Assembly (NCBI GenBank): GCA_028690445.1
Contig: JAQVBE010000003.1
Span: 120,778-184,777, forward strand
Length of the DNA stretch: 64,000 nucleotides
Direction of reading: 5' to 3'
From: Aliarcobacter sp.
GTDB taxonomy: Bacteria; Campylobacterota; Campylobacteria; Campylobacterales; Arcobacteraceae
Under the pieces are notes generated by a model that worked only from the letters and a program-made list of their open reading frames with translations, was not told where the DNA came from and did not search any database. Positions 57,551-64,000 of the stretch are shown here, one piece after another. A program made the position numbers and the translations under genes. Every line of letters starts with the position of its first letter. Position 1 is the first letter of the stretch.

Positions 57551-58906
57551 TTGATTAAAAATATCCTATTTTTTCTTATACCTTTAATTATTTATATTAC
57601 TTTATCAAACTTTATTATAGATGAAAAAAATGTAATTTTAGTAACTTTACTTATAACAGTTATTATTTTTTGGGCAACTTCAATAATACCTGATTATCAA
57701 ACTTCGCTAATCTTTTTATTTACGAGTTTGATATTTTCTTTAAGTAGCAAAGATATTATTTTTTCAGGATTTTCATCTTCTGCTTTTTGGCTTGTATTTG
57801 CTGGAATGTTAATAGCAAGTGCCATAAAAAATGTAAAATTAAGCGAGAGATTTTCGACTTTTTTTACTAATATAAAAAATCCAAGTTATTTAAGTATTTT
57901 GATTTATATAAATATTTTTTCTTTATTATTTAGTTTTATTATGCCTTCAAGCTTAGGAAGAATCGTACTTTTAATTCCAATTGCAGCTATTATTGCTAAA
58001 AATTTTGGTTTCAAACAAAATGATAATGGTTATATTGGAATCATGTTAGCTTTTATTTTTTCAACAGTAATTCCTGCTTTTGCAATTTTACCTGCAAATG
58101 TACCAAACATGATATTAAGTGGATTAACTCATGAAATCTATGGTTTTGAGCTTTTATATTCACACTATTTAGTTGCAAACTTTTTTGTTTTAGGTTTTAT
58201 AAAAAATATAATTATTGTTGCGATGATTTATTTTATGTACCACGATACTGTAAAACCTTCTATTTTAAAAAGTGAAAAAAATCTTTTATCAAAAGATGAA
58301 AAAATAGTTATTTGTACAACACTTATGATGCTACTTTTTTGGACTACTGATTTTATTCATGGTATTTCTTCAAGTGTTATAGCGATTGTTGGTGTTTTAT
58401 TTTTAGCAAATCCAGCTATAAATATCATAAAAAACAAAGATTTAAATAGTATAAATTTTGCTTCTTTACTTTTAGTTGCTTCGATTATTAGTCTTGGAAA
58501 TATTGTTGCAAATAATGATTATATAAAAGAAGTTTTAACTACAACCATTAATCATTTTGAACCTACAAGTTATGAAATACTAAATCAGATAATTATTAGT
58601 TTATTTATGGCTATTAGTGGTATATTTATCACTCAACCATCAATTCCAGCTATTTTTACACCAATGGCTGAACATATAAGTTTAATAAGTAATTTTAGTT
58701 TAAATGAAGTAATTATGATGGAAGTAACAGCTTTTTCAACTATATTTTTGCCATTTCAATCGCCACCAATAATAGTTGGTTTAGCTCTAGCAAATATCAA
58801 ACAAACTAAAGGGATTAAATTTTTGTTGATACTTGCAGTTATTACTATACTTTTCTTATTTCCATTGCAATATTTTTGGATGCAACTTGTAAAAAATATA
58901 ATTTAA
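57551..58906 (+). CDS. SLC13-like anion permease
   Basis: 451 residues, TTG start after AAAGG, about eleven membrane helices. WATSIIPDYQTSLIFLFTSLIF and GFSSSAFWLVFAGMLIASAI match the DASS/SLC13 dicarboxylate and sulfate transporter family, as does the PSSLGRIVLLIPI turn. It should import or exchange anions. It converges on the hypothetical gene at 58907 with no gap. Confidence 0.8.
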   Translation: MIKNILFFLIPLIIYITLSNFIIDEKNVILVTLLITVIIFWATSIIPDYQTSLIFLFTSLIFSLSSKDIIFSGFSSSAFWLVFAGMLIASAIKNVKLSERFSTFFTNIKNPSYLSILIYINIFSLLFSFIMPSSLGRIVLLIPIAAIIAKNFGFKQNDNGYIGIMLAFIFSTVIPAFAILPANVPNMILSGLTHEIYGFELLYSHYLVANFFVLGFIKNIIIVAMIYFMYHDTVKPSILKSEKNLLSKDEKIVICTTLMMLLFWTTDFIHGISSSVIAIVGVLFLANPAINIIKNKDLNSINFASLLLVASIISLGNIVANNDYIKEVLTTTINHFEPTSYEILNQIIISLFMAISGIFITQPSIPAIFTPMAEHISLISNFSLNEVIMMEVTAFSTIFLPFQSPPIIVGLALANIKQTKGIKFLLILAVITILFLFPLQYFWMQLVKNII

Positions 58907-59527
58907 TCAATCTTCCATTCCTATTCTTAAAAATCCAGTAAATACTGCATTATCAGGATGAAGAGACTTATCAACATTTTTTTTCATTTCATTTAAGACT
59001 TTTTTATAAGAGTCATAAAACTCAAAACTAGGAGTTGGTTTGTAAACTAAATCTTTTATTTCAAAATATTTGATTATATTTTTTGTGGTCGTAGGTTTTA
59101 TAAAATACTCAACTTGTCTATCGTTATAATACAAAATCACAGAAATTATCGTCCATTTTGCAAGACTATATTGAGCTAAAAATTCTACTAAACCCTCAAA
59201 ACCATTTTTTTGATTTCCATGTATTAGCTCAAAAAGCTCGATACTTAACATATCTTTTTCATAGGAAGTTAAACTATCTTTCATATCACGAAATTTTAGT
59301 TTATCAAACAATGAAACTAAAGCAGATTTTTGAATGATTTTAAAAAAAGCATCAACTACTAAATTTGGATTAAAAAAATTTGATTTTTTTAGATTTTCTT
59401 TTGTAAAAATTTCGAGTTTTGAAGGGTCAAATTTTTTCATGGTTGGAAAAAACTTTGCATCTTGAAATCCACTTGGATATTGAAGTAAAAATTCAGTTTC
59501 AACATCTTTTAGTTTTTCTAAATTCAT
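58907..59527 (-). CDS. Hypothetical cytoplasmic protein (206 aa)
   Basis: A soluble protein without signal or membrane helix, helix-rich and charged. Notable segments are EFLLQYPSGFQDAKFFPTMKKF at the N-terminus and SYEKDMLSIELFELIHGNQKNGFEGL in the middle. It looks like a conserved hypothetical but the family is not recognised. It stands alone, with a hairpin upstream. Confidence 0.6.
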   Translation of the reverse strand: MNLEKLKDVETEFLLQYPSGFQDAKFFPTMKKFDPSKLEIFTKENLKKSNFFNPNLVVDAFFKIIQKSALVSLFDKLKFRDMKDSLTSYEKDMLSIELFELIHGNQKNGFEGLVEFLAQYSLAKWTIISVILYYNDRQVEYFIKPTTTKNIIKYFEIKDLVYKPTPSFEFYDSYKKVLNEMKKNVDKSLHPDNAVFTGFLRIGMED

Positions 59528-59565
59528 ATTAACTCTTTTTAGTAAAAATATAAGGCTTGAGATTT

Positions 59566-59596
59566 ATAAGAAGTTTTGATTTTCAAAACTTCTTAT
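59566..59596. terminator. 14-bp hairpin downstream of the PhnA-like gene
   Basis: ATAAGAAGTTTTGA and TCAAAACTTCTTAT are perfect 14-base arms with a TTT loop, 13 bases beyond the minus-strand PhnA-like stop. No strong T-run follows on that strand, so termination is likely but not certain. Confidence 0.55.
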
Positions 59597-59608
59597 TAAA
59601 GTGATTAT

Positions 59609-59953
59609 TTAAGATTTTTTAACAAATTCTTGTTTTAATTTAATTGCTCCAACACCTGTAACTTTACAGTCGATGTTATGACCATCATTTCCTTCAACAA
59701 GTCTAATACCTTTGATTTTAGTACCAACTTTTATACCAGATGTGCTTCCTTTAACTTTTAAATCTTTGATAACAGTTACATCATCTCCATCTTGTAAAAT
59801 AGTACCATTTGCATCTTTTACAACTAAAGTATCACTACTCTCAACAGCTGCATCCTGCGACCATTCATTAGCACACTCAGGACAGATGTATAAATTTCCA
59901 TCTTCGTAAGTATATTCACTTCCACATTTTGGGCAGTTTGGTAATTGACTCAT
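59609..59953 (-). CDS. PhnA/YjdM-like zinc ribbon protein
   Basis: 114 residues from the ATG at 59953, which has AAGGAAAATA before it; a start 36 bases further upstream lacks a good ribosome binding site. An N-terminal zinc ribbon ([21 protein letters not shown]) is followed by the PhnA domain ([26 protein letters not shown]). Despite the name, the link to phosphonate use is weak. Function is unknown. Confidence 0.86.
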   Translation of the reverse strand: MSQLPNCPKCGSEYTYEDGNLYICPECANEWSQDAAVESSDTLVVKDANGTILQDGDDVTVIKDLKVKGSTSGIKVGTKIKGIRLVEGNDGHNIDCKVTGVGAIKLKQEFVKKS

Positions 59954-60031
59954 TATTTTCCTTTTGACATTAAATGCCCGATTATACAATAATAATGCTT
60001 TCTAATAATTTAGGGTATTTTAGTATCTATT

Positions 60032-60478
60032 TTACTTTATAGAAATATATATTTCTATTTCATTTTCTTTTGAATATTTTTCAAAATCAAAGTTATATAC
60101 TCTTTCATATGCACACTCTTGTGAAGCAAAATAGTCCCAAACTTCATGCCAAGCTTCTATTACAACTTTTGGAAATTCACCTTTTTTTGAAAATACCAAA
60201 TATCTATCTTTTTCTATAACAATTGCATTTTTCGCTTTTGTAACTTCAACACCAATTGTATAATCATAATCAGAATTTACATCTTTTTCATATTTATTAT
60301 AAACTCCAAACATAGCCAAATTTCTTGACTTGTTGAATGTTTTACTCTCAATATTTTCATCCACATATCTTTCCCAAAGTTTTGGTATTTGAGCTGTTGT
60401 TTCATCTAATTCTATTTTATTGTTTGTTTTTACTGTAATCCCAGCAACATAAAATCTTTCTAAATATTTTACTTTCAT
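60032..60478 (-). CDS. Stand-alone effector-binding (GyrI/AraC-E) domain protein
   Basis: 148 residues forming one effector-binding domain: FYVAGITVKTNNKIE, IPKLWERYVDENI, FGVYNKYEKDVNSDYDYTIGVEV. No DNA-binding domain is present. It is a close paralogue of the gene at 60493, 14 bases upstream, so the pair is a tandem duplication. Such proteins bind small cationic or aromatic ligands; the partner is unknown. Confidence 0.8.
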   Translation of the reverse strand: MKVKYLERFYVAGITVKTNNKIELDETTAQIPKLWERYVDENIESKTFNKSRNLAMFGVYNKYEKDVNSDYDYTIGVEVTKAKNAIVIEKDRYLVFSKKGEFPKVVIEAWHEVWDYFASQECAYERVYNFDFEKYSKENEIEIYISIK

Positions 60479-60492
60479 TTTAATTCTTTTAG

Positions 60493-60936
60493 TTATTTTA
60501 TAGAAACAAAAATCTCTATTTCATCTTCTTTTGCATATTTTTCAAAATCTACTTCAAAAGCTCTTTCGTATTCACTATTTTTCTCAAAATAATCCCAAAT
60601 CTCTTCCCATAATTCAACCACAACCATTGGAAGTTCACCTTGTTTTGTAAAAACTAAATATTTTTTATCTTCAATAACAATAGCATTTTTTGGTTTTGTA
60701 ACTTCAACACCAACTGTTAGCTTGTAGTTCCCACTTGCATCTGATTCGTAATCACTATAAACGCCATACATAAAATCGCTATTTGCTTTATCAAATGTTT
60801 TTTTATAAACATCTTTTTCAAAATACTCTTCCCAAAGACTAGCTATTTTGCCATTTTCTTCGCTCATTTCTGTTTCATTATTTGTAACTACACTAATTCC
60901 TGAAATCATTAGTTTTTTTACTCTTGTAACTTTCAT
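60493..60936 (-). CDS. Stand-alone effector-binding (GyrI/AraC-E) domain protein
   Basis: 147 residues, aligning end to end with the neighbour at 60032: KLMISGISVVTNNETE, IASLWEEYFEKDVYKKTF, YGVYSDYESDASGNYKLTVGVEV and the shared ending DEIEIFVSIK. The two copies have diverged mostly at surface positions. It is first gene of the pair and divergent from the ABC ATPase. Confidence 0.8.
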   Translation of the reverse strand: MKVTRVKKLMISGISVVTNNETEMSEENGKIASLWEEYFEKDVYKKTFDKANSDFMYGVYSDYESDASGNYKLTVGVEVTKPKNAIVIEDKKYLVFTKQGELPMVVVELWEEIWDYFEKNSEYERAFEVDFEKYAKEDEIEIFVSIK

Positions 60937-61020
60937 TTTTACTCTTTCTTTTTTATTATTTAAGGATTATATTAAACATTTGCTAGTAGTATCTTGAAAA
61001 TATCTGTTTTAGGAAAATTT

Positions 61021-61809
61021 ATGAATATTATTGATTTTGAAAATATAAATGTAGGATATGACGAAAAAATTATATTAAAAAATATAACTCTAAAAATAAA
61101 AGAAAAAGAACATTGGGCAATTCTTGGAGCAAATGGAAGTGGAAAATCAACTTTAATGAAACTAATCCAATCAGAAATTCATCCAAGAAGAGATAAACCT
61201 TTTAAAAAAGAGATTTTAGGGAAAGCAACCTACTCTATTTCTGATTTAAAAAAACAGTTAGGAATTATAACAAATGATTTACATAACTATTTTGCAACTC
61301 ATGGAAACTTTTTAACTGGTTATGAAGTTGTATTAAGTGGGCATTATAGTTCAATTGGAGTTTTTAAACACCAAGATTTCACAATAGAGCAACATGAAAA
61401 AGCAAAAGAAACTATGAAATTTTTAGAAATTGAACATTTAGCTAATAAATATGTTGAAGCTATGTCAACGGGAGAATTGCGAAAATGTATCGTTGCAAGG
61501 GCGTTAATTCATGAACCAAAAGCTTTTGTTCTTGATGAACCAACTGTTGGACTTGATATAAAAGCACAAATAAATTTTATAAAAATGCTTAGAAAATTGG
61601 CTCTTAATTGCTCAATAATTTTAGTAACTCACCATTTAGAAGAAATTTTTGAAGAGATAAAAAATGTAGCTTTGATTTATAATAATACTATTTATAAAAG
61701 TGGGAAAAAAGAAGATATTTTAACAAGTAAAAATCTATCAGAAATATTTGATACGAATGTGCATATCAATATAAAAAACAATAGATATTATGTGGAAGAG
61801 ATTTTATAG
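61021..61809 (+). CDS. Lone ABC transporter ATP-binding protein
   Basis: 262 residues from ATG 61021, preceded by TTTTAGGAAAATTT; an in-frame TTG at 60994 has no ribosome binding site. Walker A is GANGSGKST, the signature MSTGELRK, Walker B VLDEPTVGLD, and the H-loop LVTHHLEE. SIGVFKHQD and FATHGNF segments resemble the ModF/YlmA-type cytoplasmic ATPases. No permease is adjacent, so its partner is elsewhere or it acts alone. Confidence 0.82.
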   Translation: MNIIDFENINVGYDEKIILKNITLKIKEKEHWAILGANGSGKSTLMKLIQSEIHPRRDKPFKKEILGKATYSISDLKKQLGIITNDLHNYFATHGNFLTGYEVVLSGHYSSIGVFKHQDFTIEQHEKAKETMKFLEIEHLANKYVEAMSTGELRKCIVARALIHEPKAFVLDEPTVGLDIKAQINFIKMLRKLALNCSIILVTHHLEEIFEEIKNVALIYNNTIYKSGKKEDILTSKNLSEIFDTNVHINIKNNRYYVEEIL

Positions 61810-61859
61810 TAAAGGAAAAGATTTAGTATTTTATAAAAAAATTATTTAGGAATTTAATT

Positions 61860-61958
61860 GTGTCAGATTTAGAAAATGAACTTATAGGATTTGTTATTAT
61901 TTCAATTGTTGTGATCACTTTGGCTTTTTTAACTCAAAAATTACAAAATAAAAGTTAA
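61860..61958 (+). CDS. Single-helix membrane peptide (32 aa)
   Basis: GTG start seven bases after TTAGGAA, ending TAA 61956-61958. The product has an acidic N-terminus (SDLENEL), one hydrophobic helix (about 9-26) and a basic tail (TQKLQNKS), the orientation of a small inner-membrane protein. It sits 50 bases after the ABC ATPase and directly against the tRNA-derived att site, so it may be the last native gene before the integrated element. Confidence 0.45.
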   Translation: MSDLENELIGFVIISIVVITLAFLTQKLQNKS

Positions 61959-61959
61959 G

Positions 61960-61987
61960 TGGCAACCCCAGCATGATTCGAACATGC
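61960..61987 (-). other. tRNA 3'-end fragment, putative attL site
   Basis: On the minus strand the sequence ends in a T-arm (GCATG, loop TTCGAAT, CATGC) followed by seven acceptor bases TGGGGTT, a discriminator G and CCA. Upstream of the T-arm it no longer folds as a tRNA, so only the 3' end is present. Such fragments mark one end of elements integrated into a tRNA gene. The integrase gene starts 157 bases to the right, so the intact tRNA is expected at the far right end, outside the window. Confidence 0.65.
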
Positions 61988-62143
61988 GTGTTCTGGAGGA
62001 AATCTTTATGTCTTATATTTACATAAACTTACAATTTTACTTATAATCTCTATTTTATAGTATCTATAAGCTTTTATTTATTAATATACAAATTATAAAT
62101 TTACATTTATTTACATAAAAAGAAGACACCTCAAAGGACACCT

Positions 62144-63226
62144 TTGGCAATTCCAAAAACAACTAAAACAAATTATTCTGGAATAAGTTACTACAATGAT
62201 AGTTCTAAAGGAAAAGTGTTTTTAGCAACATTTACTATAAATAGAAAAAAATATAGAAAAATAGTTGGATATGAACATGATGAATTTAAAACAAATGCAA
62301 AAATTGCTTTTTTAAAAAAAGAAGAAATTAAAGATAAAATCCAAAATAATACTTACATAAAAAAAGATTTAACATTTAAGCAACTATGGGAACTGTACTT
62401 AGATCATTTAATAAATTCTAAATCTGTAGTACAAAAAACATTAACAAATAAGATAAGTGTATATAATTGTCATTTCAAGAAAAATTTTGATAATCTGAGA
62501 ATAAATACAATTCAAACATTTAATATTCAGTTATTTGCAAATGAATTATATAAAACAAAATCACCTAAAAGTGTTGATAACTATTTAGCTGATCTTTCAG
62601 CTCTTTGGACATTTGCTATAAAACATAAAATAACAACAAATAATCCTGTACTTCTAGTGGATAAACAAAAGTATGATAATACTAGAGAATATCCTTTAGA
62701 TTTTGAAGAATCGAAAAGACTTTTTAAAACAATTATAAATTTCAAAGAACCTTTATATAAACAAATATTTACTTTTTTATTACATGGAAGAAGAATGAAT
62801 GAAGTTCTAAGTTTAACCTGGGATATGATTGATCTTGAGAAAAGAACATATAGCATTGGTTTTGAAATAAACAAAGCAAAAAGAAATATGACTTATGAAA
62901 TAACAGATGAACTCTATGATATTTTTATAAATATAGAAAATAAAACTGGATATATATTTAAATCATTAGTAACTGGAGAAAAGATAAAAAATCTTAGATG
63001 GGCTTGGAATAGGATATTAAAAGAAGCTGGTATATCAAAGAATATGAGAATACATGATTTAAGACATTTAATTGGTGAAATATCTTTAAATGAAACAGAT
63101 AATAGTATGGAAGTTGTAGCAGCTATTTTAGGACACAGTTCAACAAGACCTACAAGAAGATATGCAAAGGTTCAACAAAAAGTTGCAGCGCAAGGGCTTA
63201 AAAAAGTTTTTGACACTTTAAAATAG
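62144..63226 (+). CDS. Tyrosine recombinase (integrase)
   Basis: 360 residues, TTG start after AAAGGA. An N-terminal arm-binding domain (about 10-70), a core-binding domain (about 75-165) and a catalytic domain. Catalytic residues visible are Arg216 (LLHGRRMNEVLSL), Lys244 region, His304 and Arg307 (HDLRH), His331 (LGHSS) and Tyr340 (RRYAKV), a full set. Its position next to a tRNA 3'-end fragment identifies it as the integrase of a genomic island or prophage that extends to the right. Confidence 0.92.
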   Translation: MAIPKTTKTNYSGISYYNDSSKGKVFLATFTINRKKYRKIVGYEHDEFKTNAKIAFLKKEEIKDKIQNNTYIKKDLTFKQLWELYLDHLINSKSVVQKTLTNKISVYNCHFKKNFDNLRINTIQTFNIQLFANELYKTKSPKSVDNYLADLSALWTFAIKHKITTNNPVLLVDKQKYDNTREYPLDFEESKRLFKTIINFKEPLYKQIFTFLLHGRRMNEVLSLTWDMIDLEKRTYSIGFEINKAKRNMTYEITDELYDIFINIENKTGYIFKSLVTGEKIKNLRWAWNRILKEAGISKNMRIHDLRHLIGEISLNETDNSMEVVAAILGHSSTRPTRRYAKVQQKVAAQGLKKVFDTLK

Positions 63227-63267
63227 GTAGTAGTAACAGGAAAGAGTGATTATTTCTCTCCCTTTTA

Positions 63268-63330
63268 TTAATAAGCATTTATAACTAGTATAAAGCATAT
63301 TAAAATTAATACTACTATTAGGCGGTTCAC
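63268..63330 (-). CDS. Putative 20-aa hydrophobic peptide (type I toxin-like)
   Basis: GTG start at 63330, six bases after a strong AAAAGGAG. The peptide begins MNRLIVVLIL and ends LVINAY, with one continuous hydrophobic helix and a single Cys, the makeup of Ibs/ShoB/TisB-like type I toxins. The ribosome binding site and start codon (63328-63342) are complementary over 15 bases to the RNA encoded at 63394-63478. Translation is therefore predicted to be blocked by RNA pairing. It was found only by reading; homology is not known. Confidence 0.4.
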   Translation of the reverse strand: MNRLIVVLILICFILVINAY

Positions 63331-63393
63331 GGTTTACTCCTTTTGAAGAACTCCCCTTACCCTGAAAACTATGTTTCTGCTAAACCACCCAGC

Positions 63394-63429
63394 AAAAAAA
63401 AAGGTAAAGCTAAAAAGCTTTACCTTTTT
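63394..63429. terminator. Bidirectional terminator inside the structured locus
   Basis: GGTAAAGCT and AGCTTTACC form a 9-bp core with an AAAA loop, extended by A/T pairs to about 14 bp. Nine T follow on the minus strand and five on the plus strand. It could end the RNA from the minus-strand promoter and also an antisense plus-strand RNA. Confidence 0.8.
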
Positions 63430-63478
63430 GAGTTCCTCGTAAGTTAATCACTCTTACAAAGAATAAACCGTGTTACCT
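63394..63478 (-). ncRNA. Putative antitoxin-like RNA
   Basis: A minus-strand RNA of about 85 nt is defined by a consensus promoter (63513-63485) and a strong terminator (63394-63429). Its 5' end, CACGGUUUAUUCUUU, pairs over 15 bases (two G-U) with the ribosome binding site and start of the 20-aa peptide. GAGGAACUC (63438-63430) pairs over 9 bases with GAGUUCUUC just before that site. Between the two arms lies a 5-bp hairpin (GUAAG/CUUAC, 63439-63457). The two arms are collinear, so the pairing can form in trans, or in cis if transcription reads through. Confidence 0.5.
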
Positions 63479-63484
63479 GACGTA

Positions 63485-63513
63485 ATTATATAATATTGTA
63501 CTGAAATTGTCAA
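63485..63513 (-). promoter_or_regulatory. Consensus sigma-70 promoter
   Basis: TTGACA (63513-63508) and TATAAT (63490-63485) are both perfect and separated by 17 bases, which is rare in this genome. Transcription should start near 63478, exactly at the first arm of the inverted repeat. Confidence 0.75.
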
Positions 63514-63763
63514 TATCTGTTTTATCTAATATAATTAGAAATTTCCTAATTAATAATTCAAAAAATAAAATTGATGATGGTAAGATAGTAGTTTCATTAA
63601 TTAAGGAAGAAAAACTTTAAAACTTTAAACCTCCAGGAGTAAACTAGAAAATTTAGTAGACTTCAATCTCTCAATAAAATTTAAACACTATTATTATGTT
63701 ACAATTTATAAATTAGCTGAAAAAAGTTAGTTAAAAAATTTTAGTGAAAGGAGGTAAAATAAT

Positions 63764-63955
63764 ATGCCATTAAAGCCAGGACCAAAACCTATTGCAGATT
63801 CAACAGGTAAACCAGATCAAAGACGTAGAGATAATAAAGATACGCCAAGTAATACAAAAGACTTAAAACCAGCGGGACTGTTCAAAAATCTGTGTCAACC
63901 TGGTAAAATAAGAAATACCAAAGGACACACAGATGAATATAGAGATAGATGTTGA
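63764..63955 (+). CDS. Small hypothetical protein (63 aa)
   Basis: A strong AAAGGAGGTAAAATAAT precedes the ATG. The product is hydrophilic, rich in Pro, Lys, Arg and Asp, with one Cys near the middle (NLCQPGKI) and one at the end. It has no recognisable domain. The 270 bases before it hold only AT-rich sequence with no further gene. It overlaps the start of the next frame by 23 bases, so both may belong to one mobile element. Confidence 0.55.
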   Translation: MPLKPGPKPIADSTGKPDQRRRDNKDTPSNTKDLKPAGLFKNLCQPGKIRNTKGHTDEYRDRC

Positions 63956-64000
63956 ACAGTTTGCTAAAAATATAAAAGCTGGTAAAAGTATCGGTGGAAA
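63933..64000 (+). CDS. Start of a possible IS256-type transposase (partial)
   Basis: ATG at 63933, preceded by AAAGGA, opens a frame (MNIEIDVEQFAKNIKAGKSI...) that runs off the window. Short N-termini of this kind, with an AGKxIGG segment before the expected DGxLTPLIKQ region, resemble IS256/mutator-family transposases. With only 22 codons visible the family call is tentative. Confidence 0.35.
   Translation, partial: MNIEIDVEQFAKNIKAGKSIGG

Noticed and set aside
61960..62040. Complete tRNA on the minus strand
   Set aside because: Only the T-arm, acceptor 3' strand and CCA are present; no anticodon arm, D-arm or 5' acceptor strand can be formed from the bases to the right.
1..64000. Search for CRISPR arrays, restriction-modification, Abi or retron-type defence genes
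   Set aside because: No direct-repeat arrays with unique spacers and no recognisable defence enzymes were seen; only the RNA/peptide locus at 63.3 kb resembles a host-maintenance module.

Overview
The window is a strongly AT-rich bacterial chromosome segment whose gene content points to the Campylobacterota, most likely Arcobacter/Aliarcobacter. The pointers are six methyl-accepting chemotaxis proteins (MCPs), PAS/HDOD signalling proteins, a SLAC1-type channel, an SO_0444-type permease, a NosL/TauE pair, and short intergenic gaps with AAGGA-type ribosome binding sites and frequent TTG or GTG starts. No rRNA, intact tRNA, CRISPR array or recognisable cas gene is present.

Layout. 0-10 kb: the tail of an EamA transporter, then a minus-strand run (metal permease, rmuC, M48 peptidase, secreted phospholipase-D-like protein, ybgC, an MCP with a zinc-binding CZB domain) and single metabolic genes. 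10-18 kb: a minus-strand cluster for corrinoid and metal uptake (NosL-like, TauE/SafE-like, 61-aa protein, TonB-dependent receptor, btuF-btuD-btuC, cobB/cbiA), preceded by a likely small RNA. 18-32 kb: housekeeping genes (HAD, rsuA, aat, thioesterase, ABC-F), a leucine-rich-repeat protein of phage type, a large PAS/GGDEF diguanylate cyclase, a deletion scar that fuses remnants of a photolyase-like and a radical-SAM gene, a lipocalin, and phasin-ubiB. 32.7-46.2 kb: a signalling island with three MCPs, one PAS-only protein, an HDOD protein, three winged-helix response regulators and two soluble histidine kinases. Most of its promoters share one direct-repeat operator. 46-52 kb: a flavin/quinone redox operon diverging from an HxlR regulator and an AEC transporter, then another MCP and a DsbG-like protein. 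52-61.8 kb: YeiH, LysR, YbhB, AraC, aldo/keto reductase, transporters, PhnA-like, two tandem effector-binding proteins and a lone ABC ATPase. 61.96-64 kb: the left end of an integrated element. It holds a tRNA 3'-end fragment (putative att site), a tyrosine recombinase, a structured RNA locus that looks like a type I toxin-antitoxin module, and the start of what may be an IS256-type transposase.

The most unusual observations are these. (i) Around 63.27-63.51 kb there is a canonical promoter, an approximately 85-nt RNA with terminator, and a 20-aa hydrophobic peptide whose ribosome binding site and GTG start are complementary to that RNA. (ii) cobB and ubiB have no ATG/GTG/TTG start that keeps their conserved N-termini, and both appear to start at ATA inside an identical 15-base context. 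(iii) The chemotaxis island shares a repeated operator. (iv) A two-gene deletion scar leaves an orphan DNA-repair-associated gene. (v) A probable small RNA at 17.8-17.9 kb carries an exposed CCUCC motif. All functions are inferred from reading the sequence; no database search was run.
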